Below, in pieces: positions 5,532 through 5,607 of a stretch of DNA of 5,607 nt (within the stretch, counting starts at the first letter, position 1; each line of letters opens with the position of its first letter). Under the pieces are notes generated by a model that saw nothing but the letters and a program-made list of their open reading frames with translations, made no database searches and was not told the DNA's origin. This stretch comes from Prevotellaceae bacterium (lineage in GTDB: Bacteria; Bacteroidota; Bacteroidia; Bacteroidales; Paludibacteraceae), in NCBI GenBank assembly GCA_031255055.1, contig JAIRTG010000143.1:1-5607 (forward strand). Reading direction: 5' to 3'. The translations under genes and the position numbers were made by a program.

Positions 5532-5607
5532 AAAGATAAAGATAATTAGGTGGGGGAAGTCTCCCCCTCGCTTCAGCCCGCCGTTGGCGGTCTTCCGCTA
5601 CCCCCTC
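5517..5607 (+). repeat. Structured ~90-bp intergenic repeat, right copy (cut by window end)
   Basis: This is the inverted partner of 70-159, with 85 of 91 aligned columns identical by hand. The same stems are present: GGGGGA/TCCCCC (near 5552-5567) and CCGCC (5578-5582)/GGCGG (5586-5590), here with a GTT loop. The hexamers appear as one AAGAGA-type and two AAGATA-type units, so the unit number (three) is kept while two units differ by one base. The window stops exactly where the left copy would continue into the GC hairpin at 51-69, so the full element may be longer. Its place right after the TPR gene parallels the left copy's place after kdsB: both lie at the 3' end of an operon. Confidence 0.85.

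Noticed and set aside
70..5607. Composite transposon or genomic island bounded by the inverted repeats
   Set aside because: There is no transposase or integrase, the enclosed genes are housekeeping envelope and regulatory genes, and no target-site duplication can be seen.

Overview
The window looks like Bacteroidota chromosome, most likely Bacteroidales. This rests on three things. Two putative promoters have the Bacteroides-type -7 box (TAnnTTTG). The starts lack Shine-Dalgarno sequences and have AT-rich leaders. The four proteins fit that phylum: a Kdo cytidylyltransferase, a DUF4105/Lnb-type envelope protein, a Crp/Fnr regulator with the 'NMTTSNAIRTL' recognition helix, and a large cytoplasmic TPR protein. 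No genus can be named from the sequence alone.

Layout. Bases 1-317 hold no convincing gene: a heptamer tandem repeat (1-28), a strong GC hairpin (51-69), one copy of a ~90-bp structured repeat (70-159), and ~160 bp with nothing recognisable. On the minus strand, a two-gene operon follows: the DUF4105/Lnb-like gene (1107-2321) is transcribed first, then kdsB (318-1091), with 15 bp between them. A ~200-bp divergent intergenic region (2322-2522) carries a putative promoter in each direction and two dyad symmetries. On the plus strand lie the Crp/Fnr-family gene (2523-3224) and, 60 bp later, a 731-codon TPR gene (3285-5480). The window ends in a second copy of the ~90-bp repeat (5517-5607), inverted relative to the first.

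How the genes may work together. The minus-strand operon concerns outer-membrane biogenesis: kdsB activates Kdo for the lipid A inner core, and the Lnb-like protein probably N-acylates lipoproteins. The Crp-like regulator is divergently transcribed from it and could control itself and the envelope operon through the shared intergenic region. That link is inference. The TPR protein is probably co-transcribed with the regulator, but its function is unknown.

No mobile-element gene, CRISPR array, tRNA/rRNA or recognised defence system is visible. The least explained signals are the inverted structured repeats that bracket the four genes, the dyads in the divergent region, and the non-canonical effector pocket and DNA-reading helix of the Crp homologue.
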